Assembly (NCBI GenBank): GCA_032164245.1
Contig: JAVMKO010000001.1
Span: 168,755,434 to 168,819,433 of the forward strand
DNA length: 64,000 bases
From: Sternotherus odoratus
Taxonomy: Eukaryota > Chordata > Testudines > Kinosternidae
Reading direction: 5' to 3'
Of this stretch, positions 24,868 through 35,130 are shown one piece after another. A program made the position numbers and the translations under genes. Each line of letters starts with the position of its first letter. The stretch's first letter is position 1. The notes below the pieces were generated by a model. It worked only from the letters and a program-made list of their open reading frames with translations, did not search any database and had not been told where the DNA came from.

Positions 24868-25569
24868 CATAGCTCTTACCAGGGCAGGGAGCTCAGAGCG
24901 GTTCGTCTAGCCTGCCAAGCGTTTCGGGAACGCATACAAGGCAAGTGTGTATTGGTGCTGACAGACAACACAGCAGCAATGTTTTACATAAACAAACAAG
25001 GGGGGGCTCGGTCCTCTCACCTATGCAGGGAAGCCCTAGCCCTCTGGGAATTTTGTATTTCACACAATATTCACCTCCAAGCCACCTATCTCCCAGGGGT
25101 GCAGAATGTATTGGCAGACACTCTGAGTCGCTCCTTTCGGGGCCACGAGTGGTCGCTCAGGGCCGACATTGCACACTCAATCTTCCTACAGTGGGGGTCT
25201 CCCCTCATGGACCTGTTCGCCACGAGAGCCAACAGGAAGTGCCAGAGGTTTTGTTCCCTACTGAACCTCAGCCCGGGGTCAGAGGCAGACGCCTTTCAGA
25301 TCCCTTGGAAGGGCGGTCTACTCTGTGTGTTCCCTCCGTTTCCCCTTATCCACAGAGTGCTGCTCAAAGCCCGTCTAGACAGGGCCTCCATGATCCTCAT
25401 AGCGCTGGCGTGGCCCTGCCAGCACTGGTACACCCTGCTGATGTCCCTTTCTATCAGCACGCCCATAACTCTCCCACTCCTCCCGACCCTGATCTCTCAG
25501 GACCACGGCCGACTGCTGCACCCCAACCTGCAGTCTCTCCACCTCACGGCGTGGAATATCCGTGGCTGA
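24868..25569 (+). pseudogene. DIRS RNase H domain (truncated pol)
   Basis: The translated segment has RNase H features of retroelement pol: a Glu early (GRELRAVRLACQAF), LVLTDNTAAMFYINKQGG with the catalytic Asp, then LPGVQNVLADTLSR with a late Asp. This is followed by the DIRS-typical tail (PLMDLFATRANRKCQRFCSL). The upstream reverse transcriptase is absent, so the ORF is a 5'-deleted pol fragment fused to the terminal repeat. It overlaps the start of the recombinase frame by a few codons in another frame, as is usual in DIRS elements. Confidence 0.82.
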
Positions 25570-26621
25570 ACCCCTCGGAGCTTCAGTGCTCTGCTCAGGT
25601 CCGGGAAGTCCTACTGGGTAGCAGGAAACCTTCCACTCGGGCCACCTACGCGGCCAAGTGGAAACGCTTTTCTTTGTGGGCTCAGGATAAGGGAGTCGCG
25701 TCTCCTTTAGCTCCTATATCCCTTATCTTAGACTACCTCCTTAGCCTCAAGCAGCAAGGTTTGGCACTCTCCACTGTACGGGTGCACCTGGCTGCCATAT
25801 CAGCTTTTCACCCAGGTATAGGGGGACTCTCTGTTTTCAGCAACCCACTAGTCGTGCGGTTTATCAGGGGTTTGGAAAGGTTGTACCCCCCGGTGAGACA
25901 CCCAGTTCCACCGTGGGACCTGAACCTGGTCCTGACAGCGTTAATGAAGCCTCCCTTTGAACCCTTGGCTACTTGCCCTCTTTCCTACTTATCTTGGAAA
26001 ACGGCCTTTCTGGTGGCCGTTACCTCTGCTAGAAGGGTCTCCGAGCTCAGAGCTCTTACCTCGGAACCACCCTATACGATCTTTCACAAGGATAAGGTCC
26101 AGTTACGCCCTCACCCGGCCTTCCTCCCTAAGGTGGTTTCTGCTTTCCATATAAACCAAGACATATTCCTCCCTGTCTTCTTCCCAAAACCCCATACCTC
26201 TAACAGGGAGAGAATGTACCACTCCTTGGACGTGAGAAGGGCTTTAGCTTTTTATTTGCAACGTACAAAACCCTTCCGTAAATCTCCTCAACTTTTTATT
26301 TCAGTGGCGGAGCGGATGAAGGGGTTGCCGATCTCGTCCCAGCGCCTCTCGGCCTGGATAACATCTTGTATCAAGCTGTGCTATAACCTCTCGTGCGTGT
26401 CTCCTCCTCCGTTAACAGCCCATTCGACCAGAGCTCAGGCCGCATCCACAGCGTTCCTGTCGCACGTTCCCATTGCTGACATCTGTAGAGCAGCAACGTG
26501 GTCTTCGGTACACACCTTTTCCTCGCACTACGTGATTGTGCAACAGACAATGGAGGACGCTGCTGTCGGACAGGCAGTCCTGGAAGCTGGCATTGACAGT
26601 ACTCCTCACTCTCCTCCATGA
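25554..26621 (+). CDS. DIRS tyrosine recombinase
   Basis: The protein has an N-terminal SAM-like DNA-binding part (RKPSTRATYAAKWKRF, LSLKQQGLALSTVRVHLAAI). The catalytic domain follows, with the first Arg in TSARRVSELRAL, the HSTR box (His-x-x-Arg) in TAHSTRAQAASTAF, and a late Tyr in the TFSSHYV region. These are the expected R...HxxR...Y residues of a DIRS-type integrase, which joins circular DNA copies to the target without duplicating it. About 355 codons are open without a stop. The frame continues open upstream to 24945, but that part is the shadow of RNase H. There is no host gene here; neighbouring inverted repeats confirm the mobile origin. Confidence 0.85.
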   Translation, partial: EYPWLNPSELQCSAQVREVLLGSRKPSTRATYAAKWKRFSLWAQDKGVASPLAPISLILDYLLSLKQQGLALSTVRVHLAAISAFHPGIGGLSVFSNPLVVRFIRGLERLYPPVRHPVPPWDLNLVLTALMKPPFEPLATCPLSYLSWKTAFLVAVTSARRVSELRALTSEPPYTIFHKDKVQLRPHPAFLPKVVSAFHINQDIFLPVFFPKPHTSNRERMYHSLDVRRALAFYLQRTKPFRKSPQLFISVAERMKGLPISSQRLSAWITSCIKLCYNLSCVSPPPLTAHSTRAQAASTAFLSHVPIADICRAATWSSVHTFSSHYVIVQQTMEDAAVGQAVLEAGIDSTPHSPP

Positions 26622-26679
26622 TAACTGCTCGTAAGTCACTGTTGGAATGGACATGAGCAAGCACTCGAAGAAGAAAAGA

Positions 26680-26980
26680 CAGTTACTCACCTGTCGTAAC
26701 AGTTGTTCTTCGAGATGTGTTGCTCATGTCCATTCCGAATCCCTCCCGCCTCCCCTCAGGTCGGAGTACCGGCAAGAAGGAACTGGGCGGGGGTGGGTCG
26801 GCAGTGGCATATATGCATGGCCATAAGGGCGCCACTCCAGGGGTCGCCCCTGCCGACCCTACGGGTACCGCTGGGGAAAAATCTTCCGGGACCGTGCATG
26901 CGCGGTGCGCACACACTGTTGGAATGGACATGAGCAACACATCTCGAAGAACAACTGTTACGACAGGTGAGTAACTGTCT
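26680..26980. repeat. Inverted repeat arms at the right end of the DIRS element
   Basis: The arm at about 26680-26738 (acagttactcacctgtcgta, acagttgttcttcgagatgt, gttgctcatgtccattcc) is exactly mirrored at about 26920-26979. The 180 bp between are the inverted terminal repeat. The left element end shares only the shorter version (cttcttcgagtgcttgctca), so this outer palindrome marks a second, slightly different terminus. Confidence 0.8.
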
Positions 26981-26990
26981 TTTCTCATGC

Positions 26991-28466
26991 ACTGACTACT
27001 AGAGCAATGTTTGCATTCGCAACACTACTGAGTAACAGTTAAATAAAATGTTCTCATTTATTTTTTAAAATAAAAAAGCTGTTTTGATACATAAAAGGTA
27101 CCCCCCCTCCTTCCCTGCCTCCCTTAAAAAAAAAAAAATACAATTTAGGTTTCAAATTTACTGTGTCTTTTCAAACAGTTTATATTTTGGAAGAAGGTTT
27201 GCAATCAAGTGACCAAATATCCATAATTCCTTGTCAAAGTATTGGAGAATATATAGGAGAACATATATATGCTTTTTATACTCAAGATAGCCTAACATTC
27301 TTTCCAAATAACGCATTCAATACTGGTAATGCAGTGACTCAACTGTATAAACAGATGGAATAACTGTTATGCAGCCAATGATTCAGCTAACGTACAGCCC
27401 TGGAAATTAGAACTCATTTTAATGAGGGAGGGAATGCCAAACAGGAGATTGGGTTTATTCCTTTCTCTTTTTGGGAAATGCCTTGAGGTCTTTACTTTTT
27501 CTCTGAACAGAGATGGTTAAATGAAACCACTGTGTTATATCTCATCCAAAGAATTACACGTTGATCAGTGTGCAGAATTCCCTCTGATCCATACTGCACT
27601 GCAGTGCCAGCATTTGATATGGGCCCAAAGCCTGCTGTGGAACACGATCTCGTAACATTTTTGCCTAGATGGAATGTTATCAACTGAGTTATACTGTATT
27701 CATGGACTTAATATCTACTTACTCAGTTAAATTATTAATATTAACTTGATTATTACTAGTATTAACATGAGTCCCACATTTATTGTACGAGTCACAAGGT
27801 TTTTTTCACTACTGTTACTATGTCATGTAAAACTCTAGTATGAATGTTCAGCATACATGGACAGACATACAAGCACTGCTTTTGTGGATGCACTCCAAAT
27901 AGCCATAGGACATAAAAATGGTTAACATATATCTCTTATTATTTAACTGTTTTTTTCCCATTAGTCACAAGAGAGCAGCAATTGAGCCCTTCCTTTGTTA
28001 AAGCTCAGCACTTAAGTAACAGACATCATTGCAATGGAAACCTGTGTGAAACACTATTATGACCATGGTAACAAAGTCCTGTGGCTGTTATGCCAACCTG
28101 ATCATTGGAACTAAATATTTTTTTCAGTATAATGTTATACACATTAGTGATTGCCACATACCCATTCCAACACCACTTTAAAATATAGCATTTAATGCTT
28201 GAATATCAAAAAGTTTCAAAGTACATAATAAATACTATTGTCAGTTTCAATGCTTCCTTTTTTCTGTTTGAATATGTTAAGTACAAAACTTACATTACTA
28301 TGATACTATGCATATTGTTTTAACAATCAGAACTCAGGAATTGCAAAAGTTAAGGATATCACAGTAACCTTAATAGGTATACTATGTAAATACAGGATCC
28401 CATTTTACCCTGAGATGTAACTGAACAAGTCCTATTTCAGAAAAATTGTAGTTGTTTGTATATTTC
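26991..28466. other. Intergenic DNA, no recognised feature
   Basis: AT-rich sequence between the DIRS element and the palindrome at 28467. A 66-codon + strand frame at 27163-27363 has no recognisable domain. Homopolymer runs occur near 27100-27140. Confidence 0.5.
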
Positions 28467-28690
28467 TGAGAACAGAATTGTTGTATGTTAAGGCTACCTT
28501 TAATAACTTGAGGCCTGAGCCTGCAAACACTTATGCAGATGCCTAACTTTACAACCATGAGCAGTCTCATTAAAATGTTTGCAGTTAGGCATGGTAGTAA
28601 AATTAAGCATCTGCATAAGTGTTTGCAGGACTGGGGTTAAGTTATTAAAGGTAGCCTTACTAAATAATAAACCCAATTCTGTTCTCAGCA
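28467..28690. repeat. Foldback repeat, about 224 bp
   Basis: The left arm contains ctgagaacagaattg, then taaggctacctttaataact, then cctgcaaacacttatgcaga. The right arm carries all three as reverse complements in reverse order (tctgcataagtgtttgcagg, agttattaaaggtagcctta, caattctgttctcag). The arms are about 95 bp and moderately diverged, and the centre is a further tgcctaact/agttaggca pair. It looks like a single-copy foldback MITE. Confidence 0.8.
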
Positions 28691-28937
28691 CTACACATAC
28701 AGTTTGCACTCAATATGCGCAGTGTCTTTCCTTGATGTAATTCATCCACCTCGCCGAGAGGCAGTAGCTAGGTCAGGTTTGGTTGACCTATGTTGCACAG
28801 GATATGAAGTTTCTCACAGCCCTAAGCAATGTAGTTAGGGCTACCTAAGTGTTAGGTGTAGCCTAGGCTTTGTAGGCCTCAGGCCAGAAGACAGCTAAAA
28901 TGACAATATGTGACTGGCTAGGTGGTGATAGTAGGTG

Positions 28938-29279
28938 TAGGGTGACCAGATTCCCAGAGAGAAAAACTTCAGGTGGGTACAGAGCAGAGCTTTGATAGAT
29001 GGAGAGAAGTGGGATCATCATGCTTAGGGAATATGGACATTGCATAGACACTCAGCTAGCCTACTGCCAATTTCACCAGCTGGCCAAGGCTCTTCCCCTG
29101 GCCTGGCTCTGCAGCTGGCTATGCCAAACAGTGCAGCAGTGCCTATTTGTGTAACATCAACAGGGCGGCTGAGATGGGCTCTGCCTTTATTTGCATCCCT
29201 GAGTGTGGACCGCAATGCTCCTATTACCCCTCCACCCCAGCCCGTCCCAATTGTTCACACTTGCTGTGGGGTCACCCTA
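28938..29279. mobile_element. DNA element with TAGGGTGACC ends
   Basis: Left end TAGGGTGACCAGATTCCC and right end TGGGGTCACCCTA are inverted. The same terminus type (TAGGCTGACCAT) bounds the gene-capturing element at 53127-54488. No convincing target duplication is left, and the interior is unlike usual short copies, so a second insertion may be inside. Confidence 0.6.
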
Positions 29280-29613
29280 GGGGCGAGCCCCAGGGCCTTG
29301 CACAGCAGGTGGGGTTGGGGGAAGGGGCAGGGCAGCGACTGGGAGGGGACAGGGGGACACCACCCCTGCCAAGGGCTGGAGGTAGGGGCGCCTTGGCAGC
29401 GGGGGCAGCAGAGCAGGGCGCCAAATGCCAGGCCTCCCGCCCCAGCTCAGGGCAGAACCATCAGGGTCAGCTGTAGGAAGGAGGCTCCCCCGCCCCCGCT
29501 TCACTTGGTATCTCCGCCCCTCCCCCCTCCCTTGGGAGTTGGTTTCACCTCCCTCTCACCCCGACCGCACAGAAAAGGCGGTGCGACAGAGACCGCGCTC
29601 GCCCCGCCCACTC

Positions 29614-29625
29614 ATGAATATTCAT
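29614..29625. promoter_or_regulatory. MORE-type palindromic POU-dimer site
   Basis: ATGAATATTCAT is an exact match to ATGMATATKCAT, the MORE consensus for POU-factor (Oct) homodimers, and is a perfect palindrome. It is embedded in ccgcccactc...taagg. A similar module, cgccccctcggtgaatattgatgagg, recurs at 29731-29757 with a degenerate site. Binding is inference. Confidence 0.55.
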
Positions 29626-29833
29626 TAAGGACGTGTGGCGGCACGCCGGCGTGAGGAGGAGCCGTGCGTCCCGCCCCGCCCATTCGCTCCAGCGAGCGTC
29701 TTGGTGGGCGTGCCCTGCGCCGCCGCTCGCCCCGCCCCCTCGGTGAATATTGATGAGGCGTGCTGCGCAGCGTGCTGTCGTATGGTGTGGCGCGGGCGGC
29801 GATTGGCTGGGTTCGTGTGTGCGCGGTGACGCA

Positions 29834-29898
29834 TGTCGCGGCGGTGCGGGTCCCGATTGCTGCAGCCGCTTGTCAGTGTGACGAAGATTGGCACCCAG
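29834..29898 (+). other. PKNOX1: Candidate non-coding first exon of PKNOX1
   Basis: The sequence runs from the CRE/CCAAT cluster to gattggcacccag/gtaagc, a strong splice donor at 29899. The start is placed roughly 30 bases downstream of the CCAAT box and is not defined by sequence. The first coding exon (57864-57965) begins with untranslated sequence, so an upstream non-coding exon is required. An alternative first exon could end at cgccga/gtgaga near 30414. Confidence 0.5.
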
Positions 29899-30065
29899 GT
29901 AAGCGCTGTCACTCAAACCCGCTCCCAGCCAGCCATCCATCACGGCGCGCCCGCCGCCGCCGGCCGGCCGGGCCCAGACACACAAGCAGACCGGGGATGG
30001 CGGGGGGAGCGAGAGCCCGCCACACGGAGCAGCGGGGAGGGGGGCACCCGCGCTATACCCAACCT

Positions 30066-30095
30066 GGGAGGGGGAGGGGGAGGGGGAGGGGGGGT
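30066..30095 (+). other. G-quadruplex-prone G tract
   Basis: Four or more runs of 3-6 G separated by single A (gggagggggagggggagggg), about 170 bp after the candidate first-exon donor. Such runs within CpG islands can form G-quadruplexes in DNA or in the nascent transcript. Function is inference. Confidence 0.6.
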
Positions 30096-30730
30096 GGATA
30101 GGGGCGGCGGCGGGCAGGCGCGGGGAGGGGAGGAGGGAGCGAGGAATTTTCTGGAATAGCCGCCGACTAACCGTTGCCTTTGTGGGAGCGCGAGGGAGGC
30201 GGCGCGCGCGCGCCGAGGGGGAGGGAGGCGGCGCGAGGGAAGGGGGACGGGTAACAGCTGTTTGCGCCGCGAGGGCAGTGGCGGCGGCGGGGGGGGGGGG
30301 GGTATTTAAAGGGCCTTTGCGAAGATTCCGATGGAGCGGGGGGTCGGGCCGGCGGGGCTGGTGCTGCCGGGGGGGGTGGGAGATGGCGGCGGTGGCCGCT
30401 GCCGCCGCCGCCGAGTGAGAGAAAAGAGCAGCTGCCGCTTTGCTACTAGCCGAGCTGCCTCGGGCCTCCGCGCCGTGTTTAAACCCCCCGCCGGGGCCGG
30501 GCCTGAGGCGGCTGCCGGGCGCCGATCGCTCGGGCGCTGGTTGGGTGCGGAGAGTCCGAGTTTAGCCTCTCCAGTCCGACATCTCCTCCCTGGCCCAGGC
30601 CGCCATCCGCCCCAGGCGGCTTCCTGCCCGCAGGGGCTAGGAAAGCTGCCATGGGTCCCTGCCTCCAGGCGCTTACAATCGCTGACACCCCTAGACCTGG
30701 CCTGAGGGGGGAGGGGAGGTTATTAGCCCC

Positions 30731-31944
30731 CCCCCATAAACAGCCCAGATACCTTCTGTATCGTTCACCCATCTCCTCACATCCCATCTTGAATCCCACC
30801 TTTGCCTTTGCACCCACAAGCAATCAGCCGGTTACTGATGGTGAATAGTGGTTGCAAGACTCTGAAATTATAAATTAGGTTAGGGCAGTGGCTGGTCTCA
30901 TTAGCTCTAAGCCAAACTGACCTGTTGTTACAGTAATTGTAGCTTGTTTCAGTCTGTATTATAAGCAATTTGAGACCTGGAGCATGACTTCTTACATGTT
31001 TGCACAGCACCAAGAACAATTTGGTCCCAAAACTTGACTGGGGCCTTTTGCTGCAATTGTACTACATATGCACAGTGATACTATAGGTACCCCATTTTAT
31101 CCTGAAATACTCCCTCAATTGGGCACACACTTTGAGTTTATGGAAATGTGGAAGTGTGCATCCCATGTACCAGTGGATATCACCTAGAGCTCACCAATTA
31201 AAACTTCACTGGTTAACTTTTATACTATGTGTTTCTCTGCATGTCTATTTTTTTAAAAAAGATTATTTTTCATCGGAGCAATGGTGCCCCCAGCAGCTAA
31301 CGTTTCCAACACTCTTGGAGATACAATTGCTGTTTTTGGCTTCACATCCATCTTTCGATTAATATTGTCTTTTTGTCCCAGTCATCTACAGAAATGTAAC
31401 TGATGTGTGGTTTCAGGGGGGAAAATGAGGTTCCAGTTTTATTTTGATATCCTTATGAATTAAGAATATTGTGCTACATAATAAACTATTTTTCTCACAA
31501 AGAGCAATCCAGGCAAGACTTTTATATATATATTTTTTCCTTGACCCCACTTGGACTCTGAGGTCTGTTCCTTTAAATATTCTACTGGAGTAGAGAGTAT
31601 GAAACACACTTTGGCTTAGTTTGTAGACTTCTTCGGAGAGCTTGGGAATCAGAGGTTTTTTTGTTTTTGTTTTTTGAAGGTCAATTAATTTTATTGTAAA
31701 AGGCTCATCTAAATGTCATATTTAATGTCATACTTGATGTCCTAGTGTCTTATTTAAAACTTAGTTTTTTTTTTTTTAAAAAAAAACTTTCTTGTACACT
31801 GGTCACTAGTTATCACTGCTTGCTTATTCTAAAGTTCATGATCTTGCTCTCATTTCTTATGTCTGGTCTATACTCAGTTTTTGTACTGGTGTACCTAATT
31901 CGGTTAGGGTTTGTTTTTTTTAACTTGAAGGAGTTATATTAGTT
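30731..31944. other. PKNOX1 intron 1, proximal part, no recognised feature
   Basis: Transition from the CpG island to AT-rich intron. No transposon ends or exons recognised. T and A homopolymers occur near 31765-31790. Confidence 0.5.
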
Positions 31945-32115
31945 TGGACCCCTAGTTATACAGGTTTGGAAATAAACAATACCTATATGGAATAGCTATA
32001 TTGATATAAAGCATGTTTGTATTGGTATAACTGGGTCCTCATAGGGATGTTGTATCTCTTTAACTATACATGTATAGTCAAAGTGATACAATTTGTGTGT
32101 GTATAGACAAGCCAT
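31945..32115. repeat. MITE fragment ending gtatagacaagcc
   Basis: The right end tgtgtgtatagacaagcc is the terminus shared by several turtle MITEs (compare 41866-41883). Alternating short tata/gtata inverted motifs fill the interior. The left end ggacccctagttatacaggt is less certain. Confidence 0.5.
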
Positions 32116-32689
32116 AAAATGTATTACAATAATGTTAATTATGTATACAGGATACTTTAATCTCTCAGATTATATTGCAGGCCAGAAAGCTAATGACTGC
32201 TGGAGCATCAGAAATTTCCTGATCCAAACCAATCTCCAGGGTAGCAGATAATAAAAATATATTGTGGACACATTTTCTTAATACCTCTGTCAAAAATGGC
32301 AGAAAACTTGTATATTTATAAACTAGTAAATACAAAAAGTTATAATGAACTGTCTTAAATATTGAAAATATCTGAGAAATGAGAGAACAAATCACATTTA
32401 TTTAGTGAAATAGTAGTGTGTTTTTTGAGTTTTAGTGCTTTATTTTTTGTTACATATAAGAATAATTTCAATACTCAGTTTGCATTCCAAACATATCTTC
32501 AGTTTAGTCTGTCACCATGAATACTTTCAATTGTAGATAGTCCTCTGCCCACAATTTATAATAAAGGGCACAAATGTAAACATTAAAATGTAAACATTAT
32601 GGCAAGTTATTAATTTAAGCCCTTTAGTAAATCACTTAAGGACATACTTTAAGCATGTGATTAGTTTCATTGACTTCATTGGCAGTGTG

Positions 32690-32850
32690 GTGTAGATTAT
32701 AGAACTAGAGTGGAACTCAGGAGATCTGCAGTTCTGTTCCAGGTTCTATCACTGGCCTGTTGAGTTGCCTTGGGCAAGCCACTTTCTCCATTTGTAAGGT
32801 GGGGTTAATTATACCTGCCTCCTTTCATCTGTGAGAGAAATATATATTTA
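32690..32850 (+). repeat. MIR-like CORE-SINE
   Basis: Order of parts fits MIR: cagtgtggtgtagattatag head, gttctatcactggcctgt, ttgccttgggcaagccactt, tctccatttgtaaggtgggg, ttaattatacctgcctcc. It is one of the best preserved MIR-type copies in the window. Confidence 0.8.
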
Positions 32851-33639
32851 TTTATTACTTTAGGTTCTTTGCTGACCTGGAATAGTATCTAGTTACCATT
32901 TGCTGTATGCTTCATGAAAGTTTAAGAACTCTGGTTGTCACAATGGAAATTGTGATACACATTTGAAAAGTCCAATTTGGCATACACGTTGGTGGCATAC
33001 AAGCATATTCTTTGTTTGTATTATTTTCCACATCAAACATACTTGTAGAGGCCTTGGCACTCCTTTGAGGCATTCTGTGTTTAAAAATACCATATTTTTA
33101 AAACAGGGTCCACTCTTGCATTTCCTATACTCCCACTTAAATTGATAAGAGTTTGGGTTTTACTAGAAATACATATTCAAGCTCAGATTTTTCAGATTCG
33201 TACAGACTGGATGTCTTTTGCTAGTTTTAGTTGCTGTGTTTTTCTCTAGAAAAAAAAAACTACTATGCAAGAACCAATTTTTATATATTGTTTTATCCAC
33301 ACTGCAATTGCAATACTGTAATAAAGTCACAAAAATTCTAATAGTTGATGTATAAGTAAATTGGAAATGGTTGTTGTTATATGCCATTCAATATAAATCA
33401 AACAGTTATATGGTAATGCCTTTTAAACCAAGTATGAATGACCCACAGTACCACTCCATTCGTGAAATTGTCTGTTGTAATGGTTCTGTAATGTCCTGAA
33501 TGCGAAAGAGATGTGGATCAAAAATGTGTGGGATTTGTACTTAAAGATCAGGGGGTGAAGAGGCACTTCTGCAAAATTGTCATATGCACCGGGAGGTTAC
33601 AGAATTGTTTTATTACACTGTTGCTGTAATGTTTTACTA

Positions 33640-33784
33640 CAGTGTTCCCATTGGCTGGGAACAGCAAACTGCAGCCACTAGGAGCTGCGAGTGGCCATAC
33701 CTGTGAACACTCAGGTAAATAGTGTCTTGCGGCCTGCCAAGGGCTTACCCTGAACAAGCCACTAACCAAGTTTGGGAACTCCGG
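33640..33784. repeat. hAT-like element fragment
   Basis: cccattggctgggaacagca, ccactaggagctgcgagtgg, gcttaccctgaacaagccac and the terminal caagtttgggaactccgg are, in order, the recurring parts of a common turtle hAT-type repeat. Only the right portion is present. Confidence 0.6.
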
Positions 33785-33995
33785 GTGCAAGTGAAACAAT
33801 TAGAGCTATTTTAGAATAGTTTTAAAATTCCATATATATTATTACTCTCTTGCAGTAGATGGTGCCTTTTACCTCATTTGTTTATGGGGTGCATATGGTT
33901 AAAAAGTAATTCTGTCAAAGGATTATCTTACTCCAATTTTACCGTTTTACCACAGTCCATCTTGTATGAAATGTACAACTCGCTGCGTTTCTACA

Positions 33996-34300
33996 GGCTT
34001 GTCTACATTATCCTCTGGATCAAGGGGCACTGATTGATCCAGTGGGGGTCAATTTATCGCGTCTAGTCTAGACGTGATAAATCGACTGCCAAATCTTCTC
34101 CCGTTGACTCCGATACTCCACCAGAATGAGAGGTGCAGGCGGAGTTGACGGGAGAGTGTCAGCTGTCAACTTTCTGCAGTGAAGACACCATGGTAAGTAG
34201 ATCTAAGTACGTGGTCTTCAGCTACATTATTCGCATAGCTGAAGTTGCGTAATCTAGATCGATTTCCCCATCCCCTTTTTCCCCAGTGTAGACCAGACCT
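33996..34300. mobile_element. MITE with gtctaca termini, orientation A
   Basis: Left end ggcttgtctaca and right end tgtagaccagacc are inverted. Internal marks are atttatcgcgtctagtctag, acgtgataaatcgactgcc and a gaagacaccatggtaagtag stretch. The copy at 47556-47878 carries the same internal marks in the opposite orientation. Confidence 0.72.
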
Positions 34301-34671
34301 AAGTGTTACAAGATTCTCAGAACAGTAAGTTAAAGAGAGAGCTGCAGATTTAACTCTTTGCTTTGGTTGCACCCAGAAAAGTATTACAGAATACTTTATC
34401 AAAAGCTATATCCTTCCCATGATTGCTGAATACTAAAATATTTTCATGCATAAGGAAATTTTTTTCTTTTACTCAGTTCATTCACTGGTATCTTTACTTG
34501 TGATCTCATACTTCATTATCATGGAAGTGATTCTAATGTCATAAGCTTGGAACATTGGTAGCTCAGAATGAAAGTGAAAGCGGGGATAGAAAATACAAGG
34601 CAACAATCATTTGACAGTGTCAAATTTTAGCTAAGTAAGCCTCAAAACAATCCTGTGAGGTAAGTCAATAG

Positions 34672-34757
34672 ATAAACTCAAAGTCCTGTGGCACCTTAAA
34701 GACTAACTAAAGTATTGAAGCATAAGCTTTCGTGGGCTAATACCCACTTCTGTAGAG
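34672..34757 (-). repeat. Penelope-like repeat fragment with hammerhead-like core
   Basis: On the minus strand it reads ctacagaagtgggtattagc, cccacgaaagcttatgcttc, then ttagttagtctttaaggtgc and cacaggactttg. Stem II (gtggg/cccac), GAAA, a 2-bp stem III with a ttat loop (gcttatgc) and the following TT fit a hammerhead core. The first box is CTACAGA instead of CTGANGA. Same superfamily as 61689-61940. Confidence 0.6.
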
Positions 34758-34767
34758 TGAAGATACT

Positions 34768-35068
34768 GAGGCCACATCTATACTTGAGACCGTACAGCTG
34801 TGCTGCTGTACTGATTCAGATGAGTTAGTGTAAAGTCTCCTATGTAGCTGCTCTATGTGGATGGGAGAGATGGAGTCTCCTGTTGGCATAATTAAATCAT
34901 CCCTAACAAGTGGCAGTAGCTATGTCAGCAGGAGAGCATCTCCTGCCAACATAGTGCTGTGCACACTGGTGTTTCTGTTGGGGTAACTTATGTTGGTCGT
35001 GATGTGTGTTTGGTTTTTTCCCCACATCCCTAACTAACAAAAGTGCTAATATAGACATAACCTGAGTT
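34768..35068. mobile_element. MITE with internal inverted motifs
   Basis: The left end (gaggccacatctatacttgag) and right end (gctaatatagacataacctgag) carry inverted tatagac-type motifs. Inner segments ggagagcatctcctgccaac and aacttatgttggtcgtgatg are the typical body of a turtle MITE. It splits the antisense MIR-like SINE. Confidence 0.6.
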
Positions 35069-35130
35069 AAATGACATGTCCAAGGTCACCCTGTGTTAGA
35101 ACTGGAAATAAAACCTAGATCTTTGCATAT

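Larger units (their letters stand above)
24656..26990 (+). mobile_element. DIRS-type tyrosine-recombinase retroelement, internally deleted
   Basis: The left terminal repeat (about 24660-24838) is repeated in inverted orientation at about 26779-26957; the shared phrases include gcgcaccgcgcatgcacggt, gcggtacccgtagggtcggc and ccttatggccatgcatatat. Inverted terminal repeats, an RNase H and a tyrosine recombinase in overlapping frames, and no target duplication are the DIRS plan. The gag-like ORF and the reverse transcriptase body are missing: the left repeat joins straight into the RNase H region at about 24855. Extra complementary sequence at the right end (26636-26740) resembles the internal complementary region used in DIRS replication. 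The recombinase frame is unbroken, so the copy is fairly young. Confidence 0.85.
29290..30730 (+). promoter_or_regulatory. PKNOX1: CpG-island promoter of PKNOX1
   Basis: This is the only large CpG-dense interval in the window that is not inside a transposon. It contains several CCGCCC/CCCCGCCC GC boxes (29594-29740), an inverted CCAAT box (gcgattggctgg, ATTGG at 29802-29806), a CRE-like TGACGCA (29827-29833), a TATA-like tatttaaag (30303-30311) and an aGATGGCGGCGG YY1-type motif (about 30381-30391). Two transcription starts are possible: one feeding the exon ending at 29898 and one downstream of the TATA-like box. Assignment to PKNOX1 follows from the PKNOX1 coding exon 28 kb downstream on the same strand and from human gene order. 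Confidence 0.8.
34628..35130 (-). repeat. MIR-like SINE, minus strand, split by two insertions
   Basis: Pieces of an antisense MIR-like SINE (caatcctgtgaggtaagt, agatactgaggc, aaatgacatgtccaaggtca, agaactggaaataaaaccta) appear in the correct order. They are separated by a Penelope-like fragment (34672-34757) and a MITE (34768-35068). The order of insertion is therefore readable. Confidence 0.7.

Noticed and set aside
29040..29654. 204-codon + strand open frame before the CpG island
   Set aside because: High GC content explains it; composition is Pro/Arg-rich with no domain, and overlapping frames of similar length exist on the other strand.
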